In this document: piece by piece, positions 17,254 to 25,255 of the stretch | How positions within the stretch are numbered: position 1 is the first letter of the stretch | Layout: each line of letters starts with the position of its first letter | Source: Gammaproteobacteria bacterium | Lineage (GTDB): Bacteria > Pseudomonadota > Gammaproteobacteria > UBA6429 > Thiohalophilaceae | Reading direction: 5' to 3' | Assembly: GCA_016125505.1 (NCBI GenBank) | Contig: WGLP01000010.1 | Coordinates: 1-64,000 of the forward strand | DNA: 64,000 nt | Made by a program: the position numbers and the translations under genes | The notes under the pieces: model-generated | What the model saw: the letters and a program-made list of their open reading frames with translations, nothing else | Told to the model about the DNA's origin: nothing | Databases searched by the model: none

Positions 17254-18480
17254 TTAATAACCTTTCGGGAACGGGTTAGGCATGATGTAGTCGGAGGTGT
17301 AGACGATGTCAGCCTGACCATCCTTACGCCACTTGCCGATACGCAGGCGTGTCTTTAAGTGATGGTTAGATTCGAGATAAATCATCCCCTCTGGCGCAAG
17401 GAAATCTATCTTGCCACTCTCTTCAGCCTTCACAACCTTGTCGGTGTCAAAGCTGCCCGCCATTTCGACTGCCTTCTTCCACAACCAGGGGCCTTCGTAG
17501 GCAGCCTGAGTTACGTCACCGATAGGCGCGTCAGCACCCCACATCTTCTTGAACTCGGCAACGAATTTTTTGTTCTCAGGAGTATCCAGCGACTGGAAGT
17601 ATTTCATGGCAGAGTAGAAGCCTTCGAGGTTTTCACCACCGATACCATGTGCTTCGTCTTCTGTTACTGACAGGGTTAACAGGGTTTGCTTCTTACCGGT
17701 GATACCGGCGGCTTTCAGCTGCTTGAACCAGGCCACATTCGAACCACCGACAACGGCGGCATAGATGACGTCAGGTTTCTTCAGACGGATCTTGTTGATG
17801 GTGGAACCGAACTGGGTGCTACCCAGGGCTGCATATTCCTCACCGACAATCTTGCCGTGCAATACTGTTTCAATGTATTTACGCGCAAGCTTCATCGTGG
17901 TGCGCGGCCAGATGTAGTCAGAACCGATCAGATAGAAGGTTTTGGCTTTCTTTTCCTTTGCTACCCAGTCCAGGCCGGCAAATACCTGTTGCGTCGCTTC
18001 CTGGCCGGTATAGATTACGTTCTTGGACTGTTCGAGACCTTCGTAGAAGGTTGGATAGTATAAAAGTCCATTATCGCGCTCTAACACGGGTAATACTGCC
18101 TTACGCGAAGCGGAAGTCCAGCAGCCCATGATTGCAGCCACATGGTCATTCTCCAGCAGTTTCTTGGCCTTTTCCGCAAAGGTCGGCCAATCGCTGGCGC
18201 CGTCTTCCTGGATGATCTTGATTTGTCTGCCGAGCACACCACCACTTGCGTTAATTTGTGCAATAGCGAGTTTCTCAGCCTGTTGCGCACCGGTTTCACT
18301 AATGGCCATGGTACCGGTCAATGAGTGAAGGATACCTACGGTAACGGTTTTATCAGTGACCGCAAGGCCAGTCGTATTCGCACCGTCTGCTGCCGCGATC
18401 CCAATATTGGCCGCCATGGTGATGCCCATTGCCGCCGAAATTAAAAGTCGCCATTTTCCTAAAACAAATTTCGATTTCAT
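17254..18480 (-). CDS. urtA: Periplasmic short-chain amide/urea-binding protein (UrtA/FmdC family)
   Basis: A 408-residue periplasmic binding protein of the leucine-binding fold. A signal peptide (about residues 1-32) is followed by the signature GILHSLTGTMAISETG. Further UrtA/FmdC-type hallmarks are QEDGASDWPTFAEKAKKLL, GCWTSASRKAVLPV and YPTFYEGLEQ. The variant YPTFYEGLE, instead of the YPVQYEGLE I associate with urea-specific UrtA, and the neighbouring fmdA, fmdB and amiE make short-chain amides such as formamide or acetamide the likelier ligand, with urea as alternative; this is inference. It is the first gene of the transporter operon and lies under a sigma-54 promoter match at 18549-18564. 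Confidence 0.85.
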   Translation of the reverse strand: MKSKFVLGKWRLLISAAMGITMAANIGIAAADGANTTGLAVTDKTVTVGILHSLTGTMAISETGAQQAEKLAIAQINASGGVLGRQIKIIQEDGASDWPTFAEKAKKLLENDHVAAIMGCWTSASRKAVLPVLERDNGLLYYPTFYEGLEQSKNVIYTGQEATQQVFAGLDWVAKEKKAKTFYLIGSDYIWPRTTMKLARKYIETVLHGKIVGEEYAALGSTQFGSTINKIRLKKPDVIYAAVVGGSNVAWFKQLKAAGITGKKQTLLTLSVTEDEAHGIGGENLEGFYSAMKYFQSLDTPENKKFVAEFKKMWGADAPIGDVTQAAYEGPWLWKKAVEMAGSFDTDKVVKAEESGKIDFLAPEGMIYLESNHHLKTRLRIGKWRKDGQADIVYTSDYIMPNPFPKGY

Positions 18481-18510
18481 TTTTTGTCCCCTAACACAGA
18501 GCTGATAATC

Positions 18511-18531
18511 ACTTGATCATGTGCATCAAGT
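18511..18531. promoter_or_regulatory. Inverted repeat in the urtA leader
   Basis: A perfect dyad ACTTGAT-N7-ATCAAGT lies just downstream of the predicted sigma-54 transcription start and 30 bases before the urtA ATG. It could be an operator or a small mRNA stem-loop. The N7 spacing does not fit FNR (N4). A further ACTTGAT half-copy lies at 18542-18548. Confidence 0.45.
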
Positions 18532-18548
18532 ACCTGGTGTTACTTGAT

Positions 18549-18564
18549 AGCAACCTGTGTGCCA
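18549..18564 (-). promoter_or_regulatory. Sigma-54 (-24/-12) promoter upstream of urtA
   Basis: The minus strand reads TGGCACACAGGTTGCT, matching the RpoN consensus TGGCACG-N4-TTGCW at all positions except one A for G, with correct GG-to-GC spacing. Transcription would start near 18538, about 60 bases before the urtA ATG. This fits nitrogen-limitation control of amide uptake, probably through NtrC. The remaining sequence of the 334-bp stretch (18481-18814) has no convincing gene; a 70-codon frame there is rejected. Confidence 0.75.
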
Positions 18565-18758
18565 ATACGTACCTCATGCGCAACAAATCAATGCACCGCC
18601 TTGTCTGCTCAATGAAAATCAAACACATAACGCTTAATGCTTTCGCCCCATTAAAGCGTAAATAATTTTTACTGCATCTGTTTGTTGCATACATCTGATA
18701 TAACGCTCTTTTGAAGTGCATGAGATATTTTTTTTCTTATCGTTTGCGTGCGAAAATC

Positions 18759-18792
18759 CAAAAAAAAACGCCGACCATAAAATGATCGGCGT
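18759..18792 (-). terminator. Intrinsic terminator after fmdB
   Basis: An 11-bp stem (ACGCCGATCAT / ATGGTCGGCGT on the minus strand, one G-T wobble) with a short loop is followed by nine T residues on the minus strand. It ends the fmdA-fmdB unit 23 bases after the fmdB stop and separates it from the urtA promoter. A weaker T-rich run on the other side could make it bidirectional. Confidence 0.85.
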
Positions 18793-18814
18793 TTCATTTT
18801 TAATTTATTTCTGC

Positions 18815-19138
18815 TTAGCCTAGCATCCAGGGGCGGCTCCCTTCCCGAATCTGCTGAAATGCGCCCTTCTTTTTCGTTTCGTGCTTCTCGTGTGAACAGT
18901 TACTATGATTACACTGATGCTGGCGTGTCACCCTGAGCGGTTCAAATATCGCTTTTTCATTTCGTTCCCTGGCAATTCTTTCATTCGACTTCAGAATCTG
19001 TAATTGGGCGGCGGAAATTTTGCGCGGTGAAGGCATATTGCACTTTGGACAGACTCTCAAAGGCGAGTACTCTTGCAACGACAGCAACTCATCGAATGTA
19101 TGCTCACACTTTGGGCACTGATATTCATATATAGGCAT
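18815..19138 (-). CDS. fmdB: FmdB-type zinc-ribbon regulator
   Basis: A 107-residue protein beginning with the FmdB-family zinc ribbon MPIYEYQCPKCEHTF. A second CPKC pair lies near residue 31, giving a four-cysteine site. A C-terminal extension contains additional Cys and His (QCNHSNCSHEKHE), unusual for this short family and possibly a second metal site. In Methylophilus FmdB is a putative regulator of the formamidase operon. Here it follows fmdA by about 69 bp in the same direction, and the transcript ends at a strong terminator. Confidence 0.85.
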   Translation of the reverse strand: MPIYEYQCPKCEHTFDELLSLQEYSPLRVCPKCNMPSPRKISAAQLQILKSNERIARERNEKAIFEPLRVTRQHQCNHSNCSHEKHETKKKGAFQQIREGSRPWMLG

Positions 19139-19207
19139 AACTGGCTCCTGAATCGATAAAGTAATTAGCCAGGGCCAATGGTTTGCACCATCGGCCCTGA
19201 ACTACGA

Positions 19208-20431
19208 CTAGCTGGTCTTCGCCAAATCAGTGCCGGGTTTAATAATCGGGCTCGGTCCTTCCGCCTTGATATTAATATCACCCTCAAAGATCTCCGTTGG
19301 CAGCCACAGGGTCGCACACGCATTCGGAATGTCAACGATCCCGCTGATATGACCTTCGACCGGCGCTGTACCCAGAATGGCATAGGCCTGTTCACCCGTA
19401 TAACCATGCAGCTTCAAGTGTTCAATGGCATTCAAGCAGGCCTGACGATAAGCAACATGCGCATCAAGATAGTGCTGCTCCCCATCTTCATCGACCGAGA
19501 TACCTTCAAAGATCAGGTAATTGCTGTAGCGCGGCTCGATCGGACTTGGCTGGAAAATCGGATTCTTGACGTTGTACTTTTTCATGCCGCCTTTGATCAG
19601 GCCCACACGGATATCCAGATAGCCGGCCATCTCGATCGCACCACAGAAGGTGATTTCGCCGTCACCCTGTGAGAAGTGGATATCGCCCATCGATAAACCC
19701 CCGTTCTTGACATAGACCGGGAAGAATACGCGTGAGCCCCGTGACAGGTTCTTGATGTCGCAATTACCGCCGTGTTCACGCGGTGGTACTGTACGTGCAC
19801 CCTCCTTCGCGGCCTTGGCTGCTGCTTCAGGTTTCATCCGACCCATAACCGCGGTATCGGCATAGGGCAATGCCGCCAGTGGCGGTACCCGCTCCGGGTC
19901 AGTCGCGAACAGTTCGGCTTCACGCTTGTTCCACTCGTCAAGGAGTTCTTTTGACGGCAGACAGCCAATCAAACCAGGGTGCATGATGCCGGCAAATTCG
20001 ACACCCGGAATATGGCGCGACGAGGCATAAACGCCATGGAAATCCCAGCAGGCTTTCCGCGCTTCAGGGTAGTGTTCGGTTAAGAAGCCGCCACCATTCT
20101 CTTTGGCAAACAAACCGGTAAAACCCCATTCTGAATCCTTCAGCACGCCTACATCGAGGATATCGACGACCATGAGGTCGCCTGGCTCTGCGCCTTCAAC
20201 GCCAATCGGGCCACTCAGATAATGTACCTGGGTCAGGTCCACATCACGGATATCATTCGCAGTTTCGTCATTCTTAATCTGACCACCGGTCCAGTCCAGG
20301 CATTCAACCCGGAATTCATCTCCCGGTTTCACCATTGTTACCATGGGGATGTCAGGATGCCAGCGGTTGTGTATTACACCATCCTGTTCATTAGCAGGCT
20401 TGCTAACATCGATTTTGATAATCGTCTCCAT
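19208..20431 (-). CDS. fmdA: Formamidase (acetamidase/formamidase family)
   Basis: A 407-residue cytosolic enzyme that hydrolyses formamide, and possibly other short amides, to formate and ammonia; Methylophilus FmdA is of similar length (about 405). Recognisable family features include the N-terminal VDVSKP-type start (IDVSKPANEQDGVIHNRW), the conserved PGDLMVVDILD strand, the GIMHPGLIG loop, the NCDIKNL motif and the FSQGDGEITFCGAIEM motif in the middle. Unlike amiE it has no nitrilase triad and belongs to a metal-dependent family. It is the first gene of its transcript, with a sigma-54 promoter match about 165 bp upstream, so both amide-hydrolysis routes in this locus appear tied to nitrogen status. 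Confidence 0.9.
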   Translation of the reverse strand: METIIKIDVSKPANEQDGVIHNRWHPDIPMVTMVKPGDEFRVECLDWTGGQIKNDETANDIRDVDLTQVHYLSGPIGVEGAEPGDLMVVDILDVGVLKDSEWGFTGLFAKENGGGFLTEHYPEARKACWDFHGVYASSRHIPGVEFAGIMHPGLIGCLPSKELLDEWNKREAELFATDPERVPPLAALPYADTAVMGRMKPEAAAKAAKEGARTVPPREHGGNCDIKNLSRGSRVFFPVYVKNGGLSMGDIHFSQGDGEITFCGAIEMAGYLDIRVGLIKGGMKKYNVKNPIFQPSPIEPRYSNYLIFEGISVDEDGEQHYLDAHVAYRQACLNAIEHLKLHGYTGEQAYAILGTAPVEGHISGIVDIPNACATLWLPTEIFEGDINIKAEGPSPIIKPGTDLAKTS

Positions 20432-20606
20432 TCTTCTTAAACCTCATCAATTAATAATTGCACACACTTGTTGATACCCAGTGAGGAGCGTGTCGCAAGC
20501 GATACCCTGGAACGTCGACTTGTATCATCAAGACGTATCGCTACATTTCTGCGCAGCAGACAACATGCAACAACACTCATCCACACCCAATCTACATTTC
20601 GCATAG

Positions 20607-20622
20607 TGCAAAGCATATGCCA
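20607..20622 (-). promoter_or_regulatory. Sigma-54 (-24/-12) promoter upstream of fmdA
   Basis: The minus strand reads TGGCATATGCTTTGCA, with exact GG-to-GC spacing and a complete TTGC A -12 element; the only departure from TGGCACG-N4-TTGCW is TA for CG. Transcription would begin near 20596, leaving a long leader of about 165 nt before the fmdA start. It pairs with the urtA promoter to put both transcripts of the locus under RpoN. Confidence 0.65.
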
Positions 20623-20632
20623 AAGAATGAAC

Positions 20633-20723
20633 GCACCATAATGCATTGATGTTTCTACAAGTGTGAGCTCAACAGCGCTCATTAACGTGCATTGGAAGCG
20701 CACCAGGCTGATTCGATGCACCA
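20633..20723. promoter_or_regulatory. Three GCACCA half-sites upstream of the fmdA promoter
   Basis: GCACCA occurs at 20633-20638, 20700-20705 and 20718-20723, the distance range where sigma-54 activators bind. GCACCA is half of the NtrC operator GCAC-N7-GTGC, but no complete dyad is present. The 580-bp space from 20432 to 21011 holds these sites, the promoter and a terminator, and no gene I can support; a 106-codon frame at 20437-20757 is rejected. Confidence 0.4.
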
Positions 20724-20970
20724 AACTATGCCATTTCGATTCGCGACAAAACGCCAAAAATGATTCTGCCCCGAATTCGCAAAAGTGAAATTGGTGAGAA
20801 CAAGTTCACCCCATCACAGGCTTGACGCCGTCCAACTTCCTGGTTGAGGTCTGAATCAGGTTTCCGGGGAACGTCTCAAGTGTCTGACAGGCATTGCACC
20901 AGCACAATCGACATCGCAAAGCAACAGCAGAGATGCCCGCTGTCAGCGCACATAGCTTGTGTCAGTGTAT

Positions 20971-21003
20971 GAAAAAATTCCGCGGTGAATAAAATACGCG
21001 GAA
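20971..21003 (-). terminator. Terminator after the glycine-zipper protein gene
   Basis: A perfect 7-bp stem (TTCCGCG / CGCGGAA) with a 12-nt loop is followed by six T residues on the minus strand, immediately beyond the stop at 21012. It ends the three-gene unit that starts at 22179. Confidence 0.75.
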
Positions 21004-21011
21004 GATATCTG

Positions 21012-21548
21012 TCAAGGTATTACAAAAATTGGCTCCGCCCCGTTCCAGGCGAGACGGCGGCGCCAGACTTCAGGATCATCGCTACCGCAGTGTAAAATCA
21101 GAACAAGCTTGCCGTTCATGACCGCCTGATGCAGGATTTCAAGTTTCTCTTCCGGGATGCCCATGCGGCGCATGGCGATCGTCAGATGTGTCACTGCTGC
21201 GCCAGTCGCCATTAAGCCGGCACCCACTGCTGCACCAGCGATAGCATCGATCAATGGTCCCGCAATCAGCACGGGACCTACGCCTGGCAGCAACAGCAGG
21301 CCCGCCGCTCCGGCCAGCAAGCCACCCAAGGAGCCCCAGAATGCACCGGCACTGCCCCAGACCTTAAAACGTTCCTTCTCATTTGTGTAGGCAATCCCAA
21401 AGAGATCATCACCATGACCTCCAGCTTTGTGTAGCAGCGATACCTGGTCCATCGGAAAATCATGTTTAATCATGTCTTCGACGACACGCTGGGCATGATT
21501 GGGGTATTGAAAAACGGCAGCAACGTACTGCTTTGCGTGGTCACTCAT
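21012..21548 (-). CDS. Membrane-associated protein with glycine-zipper segment
   Basis: A 178-residue protein. The N-terminal 60 residues (AAVFQYPNHAQRVVEDM... MDQVSLLHK) resemble the ferredoxin-like region of general stress and DUF1269-like proteins. A strongly hydrophobic Gly/Ala-rich double segment follows (about residues 65-120, GSLGGLLAGAAGLLLLPG and AGAAVGAGLMATGAAV), then a soluble C-terminal part (KLEILHQAVMNGKLVLILH). The pattern is shared by stress-associated small membrane proteins, but I cannot assign a function. It is the last gene of a unit with PilZ and DUF2934 genes, 31 bp after the PilZ gene. Confidence 0.7.
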   Translation of the reverse strand: MSDHAKQYVAAVFQYPNHAQRVVEDMIKHDFPMDQVSLLHKAGGHGDDLFGIAYTNEKERFKVWGSAGAFWGSLGGLLAGAAGLLLLPGVGPVLIAGPLIDAIAGAAVGAGLMATGAAVTHLTIAMRRMGIPEEKLEILHQAVMNGKLVLILHCGSDDPEVWRRRLAWNGAEPIFVIP

Positions 21549-21579
21549 GCATACTTCCGGTACGGATTATAAAAATAAC

Positions 21580-21918
21580 TTAATGTGCCTGACGTATTCC
21601 CTCATACGTAGTGATCATATCATGAGAATAACCATTCAGTTCGATACGTGCCGTTTCGCTGACCAGGCATAGCCCTAATTCCTGTCCTTCCTTGCGCGCC
21701 ACGTACATGCGAAAACGATAGGTAGGGTCGTATGGGTCAAGGGAATCTTTTAAAAGCACATCAACCAATTTAATCCTGTCTGGAAGTTTGCTTTTGATGC
21801 TGATCCGCATGCCAATCGCACTCATATCCAGTACTGAGACCGGATAGACAGTCCCGCTATCAATACAAAGCTGTGCCGCCATCTGTAGAACGTGTCGTGG
21901 GAAGTGGCGATGCTCCAT
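21580..21918 (-). CDS. PilZ-domain protein, candidate c-di-GMP effector
   Basis: A 112-residue single PilZ domain. The N-terminal R-rich switch (EHRHFPRH) is near RxxxR in form, and the D-x-S-x-x-G motif appears as DMSAIGM near residue 31, the two parts that hold cyclic di-GMP. The C-terminal beta-barrel strands (RFRMYVARKEGQELGLCLV) complete the fold. The direct cellular target is unknown. It starts three bases after the DUF2934 stop, so the two are translated from one message. Confidence 0.75.
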   Translation of the reverse strand: MEHRHFPRHVLQMAAQLCIDSGTVYPVSVLDMSAIGMRISIKSKLPDRIKLVDVLLKDSLDPYDPTYRFRMYVARKEGQELGLCLVSETARIELNGYSHDMITTYEGIRQAH

Positions 21919-21921
21919 GCG

Positions 21922-22179
21922 TCACCCGGCGAGCTGAGAAAGCCGCTTGTCGATTTCATTCTCTGCCTTCAACCAATCCTCCGCGGGATTGCCGCCAGCG
22001 AAACCGCGTTTTTCCGCGATGAAATAGGCCGCCTCGCTGATCATCTGGAGTCGTTGTGCCGATGTATAGACAATGGGGGTTTCTGCTTTTTTGCCGGATT
22101 TCCCGGCGCGAGATGGGGAATTGCCACTGGTGTTTTTGATGTCCTTTTTTGCCTTCTGGGCTTTGCTTTGTTCAAGCAT
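21922..22179 (-). CDS. DUF2934 protein
   Basis: An 85-residue protein whose C-terminal half matches DUF2934: the RLQMISEAAYFIAEKRGF segment and the ending PAEDWLKAENEIDKRL. A basic, low-complexity N-terminus (Lys/Ala/Ser) could contact DNA or be disordered. The family function is unknown; members are common next to stress or regulatory genes. It leads a three-gene unit with PilZ and glycine-zipper proteins. The start has a good GAAGAAAC-type upstream region (TTTCTTCTCC complement). Confidence 0.8.
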   Translation of the reverse strand: MLEQSKAQKAKKDIKNTSGNSPSRAGKSGKKAETPIVYTSAQRLQMISEAAYFIAEKRGFAGGNPAEDWLKAENEIDKRLSQLAG

Positions 22180-22357
22180 GTTTCTTCTCCTTGAATCAGT
22201 GATTAGATTACTCGGAAATACTAATAGAATCCTCTTCTCTGCCTTGGGCGTGCCAAGTGAATATTAGCTCACGCCAATAACTTAATGTAGATATGTGACA
22301 ACCTTATTTCAATGATTGTTCCGACATTTTTGAATTTATGTGTGATCCATTTACTTG

Positions 22358-22386
22358 TTGACATAACTCAATTAAGCGCATTAATC
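22358..22386 (+). promoter_or_regulatory. Sigma-70 promoter for the zinc-ribbon gene
   Basis: A perfect -35 TTGACA (22358-22363) is followed after 17 bp by a weaker -10 TTAATC (22381-22386). A second -10-like TATAAT sits at 22405-22410 without a matching -35, so two start points are possible. Both are about 60-100 bp before the ATG at 22466. This lies in the 286-bp divergent space next to the DUF2934 operon. Confidence 0.5.
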
Positions 22387-22465
22387 ACGGCGAAACAACC
22401 TTTTTATAATACGGTGCTATGTATACAATATTTCTAGTAGAGTCATCATAAAGGAGCGGCACCGC

Positions 22466-22987
22466 ATGTCAAAATTACCTACCCCTCACGATCCCATCGA
22501 AGCGCTTGGCGAGGCCTATGAACTCCTGCTCGATAAGACTGTAGAAGAGGCGCGCGCCGCCAAAGTCAAAACCGGACCGGCACTTCATCATTTGATTGAT
22601 GAGCTCGCGCAAAAATCCTCGGACGTCGGTGAACTCGCAGGTGAAGAAGCAGAGAAGATCGGACATTACCTGAAACGGGATTTGATCGACGCGGCCAGTT
22701 ATCTGGAAAAAACCGGTAAGGCCCTGAAAGACTGGTTGGGATTTGATCTCGCTTTACTGGAAGAGCGCCTGCGTGATGATTTCAGCAAGGCGGCGGATCA
22801 AACCACAGTAGAATTATTACAACTCAAACAAGCAGCAGAAGCCGCGGGTTACCACACGGGCGAACTTACGGGTCCCGGCACGCTCATTTGCGATGCATGT
22901 GGAGAAAATCTGCATTTTCACAAAGCTGGTCACATTCCGCCCTGCCCAAAGTGCAAGGGCACACAATACCATCGCGCGACGGACTAG
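22466..22987 (+). CDS. YbeL-like zinc-ribbon protein (DUF1451)
   Basis: A 173-residue protein with a helical, Ala/Glu/Asp/Lys-rich N-terminal region and a C-terminal treble-clef zinc ribbon. The ribbon reads CDACGENLHFHKAGHIPPCPKC, four cysteines in two CxxC pairs. This is the YbeL/DUF1451 architecture. The molecular role is not known; homologues are stationary-phase or stress proteins. The GGAG ribosome binding site is well placed. It converges on the rhomboid gene with a 28-bp gap and stands alone in its transcript. Confidence 0.85.
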   Translation: MSKLPTPHDPIEALGEAYELLLDKTVEEARAAKVKTGPALHHLIDELAQKSSDVGELAGEEAEKIGHYLKRDLIDAASYLEKTGKALKDWLGFDLALLEERLRDDFSKAADQTTVELLQLKQAAEAAGYHTGELTGPGTLICDACGENLHFHKAGHIPPCPKCKGTQYHRATD

Positions 22988-23015
22988 TTGCCGTAAACCT
23001 TTCTGTGCCCGTCTT

Positions 23016-23651
23016 TTAGCGATATCGTGGAGGATGACGGCGCCAATAGCGTATCAAGACGTAGCCGAAGAGCATACCACCCAGATGCGCGAAGTGCGCG
23101 ACGCCTTCCATTGTCCCGGTCACACCCGCCCAGAGTTCGATGGCGCCGTAGATAATGACAAGCCATTTCGCTTTAAGGATAACCGGTGGGAAGATCAGCA
23201 TCAGTCTTTCATTCGGGTACGTCATGCCGAATGCCAGCAGTACCCCGAACACCCCGCCTGATGCACCCAGGGTAGGATAGATACCACCCTGCTCCGCGCT
23301 ATGTGTCGAAATGAATAACTGCACCAGGCCAGCGCCTACCACACACACGAAATAATATACCGCGAACGCTTTTGACCCCCATGTATACTCCATACGTGAG
23401 CCAAACAACCACAAGGCATACATATTCAACAGAATATGCATAATGCCGCCATGCAGGAATGAATATGTCACCAGCTGCCATATTTGAAAGTGAGGTGCGG
23501 CCTGACCAAAGAATGTCGCCTCGGAAGGGAGTATCGGCCAGAGTGCGAACAGACTCACCAGCTGACGACCACCTGACATTTCCAATAAAAATATAATGCC
23601 GTTAGCGATTATCAGCGTCATGACGACGGATAATGAAATGCGTTGATTCAT
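23016..23651 (-). CDS. Rhomboid-family intramembrane serine protease
   Basis: A 211-residue six-helix membrane protein. The catalytic serine is in the GxSG motif (GASGG, Ser131) and the paired histidine is His189 in FAHLGG. A WQLVTYSFLHGGIMHILLNM segment matches the conserved loop 1 and HxxxN signature. It cleaves transmembrane helices of unknown substrates. Transcribed alone, beginning 58 bases from the end of the efflux operon. The C-terminal RYWRRHPPRYR tail is cytoplasmic. Confidence 0.88.
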   Translation of the reverse strand: MNQRISLSVVMTLIIANGIIFLLEMSGGRQLVSLFALWPILPSEATFFGQAAPHFQIWQLVTYSFLHGGIMHILLNMYALWLFGSRMEYTWGSKAFAVYYFVCVVGAGLVQLFISTHSAEQGGIYPTLGASGGVFGVLLAFGMTYPNERLMLIFPPVILKAKWLVIIYGAIELWAGVTGTMEGVAHFAHLGGMLFGYVLIRYWRRHPPRYR

Positions 23652-23709
23652 AGATCACCTGCTGGATTTTAGGCCGCGGCAGTGCTCACAGCTTTTACTG
23701 CCTTGCGTA

Positions 23710-25245
23710 TTATGGCATAGAGACGGACGTGGATGTGCTAGTCGCGCGCTCTTCCATACCCGAGAGATTATTCACTTGCCACCAGCCACCCCCCATCGCC
23801 ACGAATAATTGCGCGGTGTCCTGATAGCGTTGTGCCAGCGCACGCACATAGCCAAGGCGGGCCTGCTGATATGCGCGTTCCGCGTCCAGCAACTGCAACA
23901 AGTCTGATTTGCCCGCCTCATAACTGAGACGTTGTAATTTGAGTGAAGCCTGTGAAGTATCCATCGCGGTTTTTTGGGCGCCAACCAGCTCGGCGTCGTG
24001 ATTCAGCGCACGCAACACATCAGCGACCTGTCCGAATGCAGTCAGGACCGTTTGTTGGTAATCCGCGGCGGAGGCCTGGAATGTGTAAATGGCCGCCTGT
24101 TTTTGCGCCTGAAGCTGGCCGCCATGAAATAGTGGCGCGGTCAGACCGGCAACCACACTCCAGAATCCACTCGATGCCCGGAACAGACCGGAGGTCGTCA
24201 GCGATTCGCTCCCCAGGCTGCCTGACAGGGTGATGCTCGGATAGAGTTGTGAGGTGGCGATGCCGATGGCCGCGCTGTCCGCGTGCAGCTTGGCCTCGGC
24301 CGCAAGAATATCGGGACGTTGGCGCACCAGTTCGGAAGGTACACTCAGCGGCAATGCTGTTGGCAAGGTGAACTCATTCATGTCGAATGCCGGCGCCGTC
24401 CAGGTGCCCGGTAATTTGCCGATTGCCACCGCCAATGCATGTTGCGCCACGCTCAATTGCTGTTTCAGCGGCGGCAGTGCAACCCGGTCATTGGCGAGTT
24501 GGCTCTCCGCGACCAGGACATCCCGTTGCGCCGCTTTACCGGCCTCAAATTTTAATTTGACCAGCTGCAGATTATGTTCGTCATCGGCAATGATGTCCTG
24601 CACGGCCTTGATCTGCTGGTGTATCGACGCAATATTGATCGCCTGTGTGACCGTATTTCCCGTCAGAGTGAGATAAGCCGCTGCGAGTTGATAGCCCTGG
24701 TTCTCCAGTAAAGCCGCAGCCTGCTCCACCTGTCGGCGCGTCGTGCCGAAGAGATCAAAACGATAACTGACATTGGCGCCGGCCGAATATAGCGTGTAAG
24801 TCGAGGCCGTACCGCTCTTCGAAGAACTACTGGTCCCCTGCCGTTGCGCATTCGCGTTGAGATCGAGCTGGGGATAATAACCGCCCTGCGTCTGAAATAA
24901 TGTCTGCTGCACCTGCGCCAGGGTCGCGCGCGCGGCTGCGAGGGTCTGATTATGGACAATCGCCTCATCAACAACTTGCGTCAACTGCGGTGAGCGATAC
25001 AAGGTCCACCATTTCGCCGAGATATCCTTGCCTGGCGTGAGATACTGGACAGGTTCGTCTTTTCCTGCATTGAGCGTCGTTTGAGTACCGGTTGCCGTAT
25101 ACTGCTGCACCTGTGGAGACGCGGGTCGCTCGAAATCGGGGCCCACGGCACAGGCGGAGAGCCAAACAATGCTGCTCGCGGTAACGACTACCTGACGGCG
25201 ACGTTTCAGCCACTGTGTTATCTGATTGTTGCGAATCATGTGCAT
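23710..25245 (-). CDS. Outer-membrane efflux lipoprotein, NodT/TolC family
   Basis: A 511-residue outer-membrane factor. A signal peptide carries a lipobox (LSAC, Cys at about residue 31), so the mature protein is lipid-anchored. The rest has the doubled alpha-helical barrel repeats of TolC-like factors (LRALNHDAELVGAQKTAMD..., SYEAGKSDLLQLLDAERAYQQARLGYV). It is the last gene of the macA-macB-OMF operon, 10 bp after macB, and supplies the outer-membrane exit duct. Typical length for NodT proteins is 450-500 residues. Confidence 0.9.
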   Translation of the reverse strand: MHMIRNNQITQWLKRRRQVVVTASSIVWLSACAVGPDFERPASPQVQQYTATGTQTTLNAGKDEPVQYLTPGKDISAKWWTLYRSPQLTQVVDEAIVHNQTLAAARATLAQVQQTLFQTQGGYYPQLDLNANAQRQGTSSSSKSGTASTYTLYSAGANVSYRFDLFGTTRRQVEQAAALLENQGYQLAAAYLTLTGNTVTQAINIASIHQQIKAVQDIIADDEHNLQLVKLKFEAGKAAQRDVLVAESQLANDRVALPPLKQQLSVAQHALAVAIGKLPGTWTAPAFDMNEFTLPTALPLSVPSELVRQRPDILAAEAKLHADSAAIGIATSQLYPSITLSGSLGSESLTTSGLFRASSGFWSVVAGLTAPLFHGGQLQAQKQAAIYTFQASAADYQQTVLTAFGQVADVLRALNHDAELVGAQKTAMDTSQASLKLQRLSYEAGKSDLLQLLDAERAYQQARLGYVRALAQRYQDTAQLFVAMGGGWWQVNNLSGMEERATSTSTSVSMP

Positions 25246-25255
25246 TGATTCCCGC

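Noticed and set aside
13572..18480. A urea-only transporter assignment for the ABC operon
   Set aside because: No urease genes in the window, and the neighbours are formamidase and aliphatic amidase; short-chain amides are at least as likely.
18509..18721. 70-codon frame upstream of urtA
   Set aside because: It runs through the sigma-54 promoter and dyad; product is not protein-like.
20437..20757. 106-codon frame just upstream of fmdA
   Set aside because: It overlaps the sigma-54 promoter and its product has no domain, no family resemblance and no ribosome binding site.
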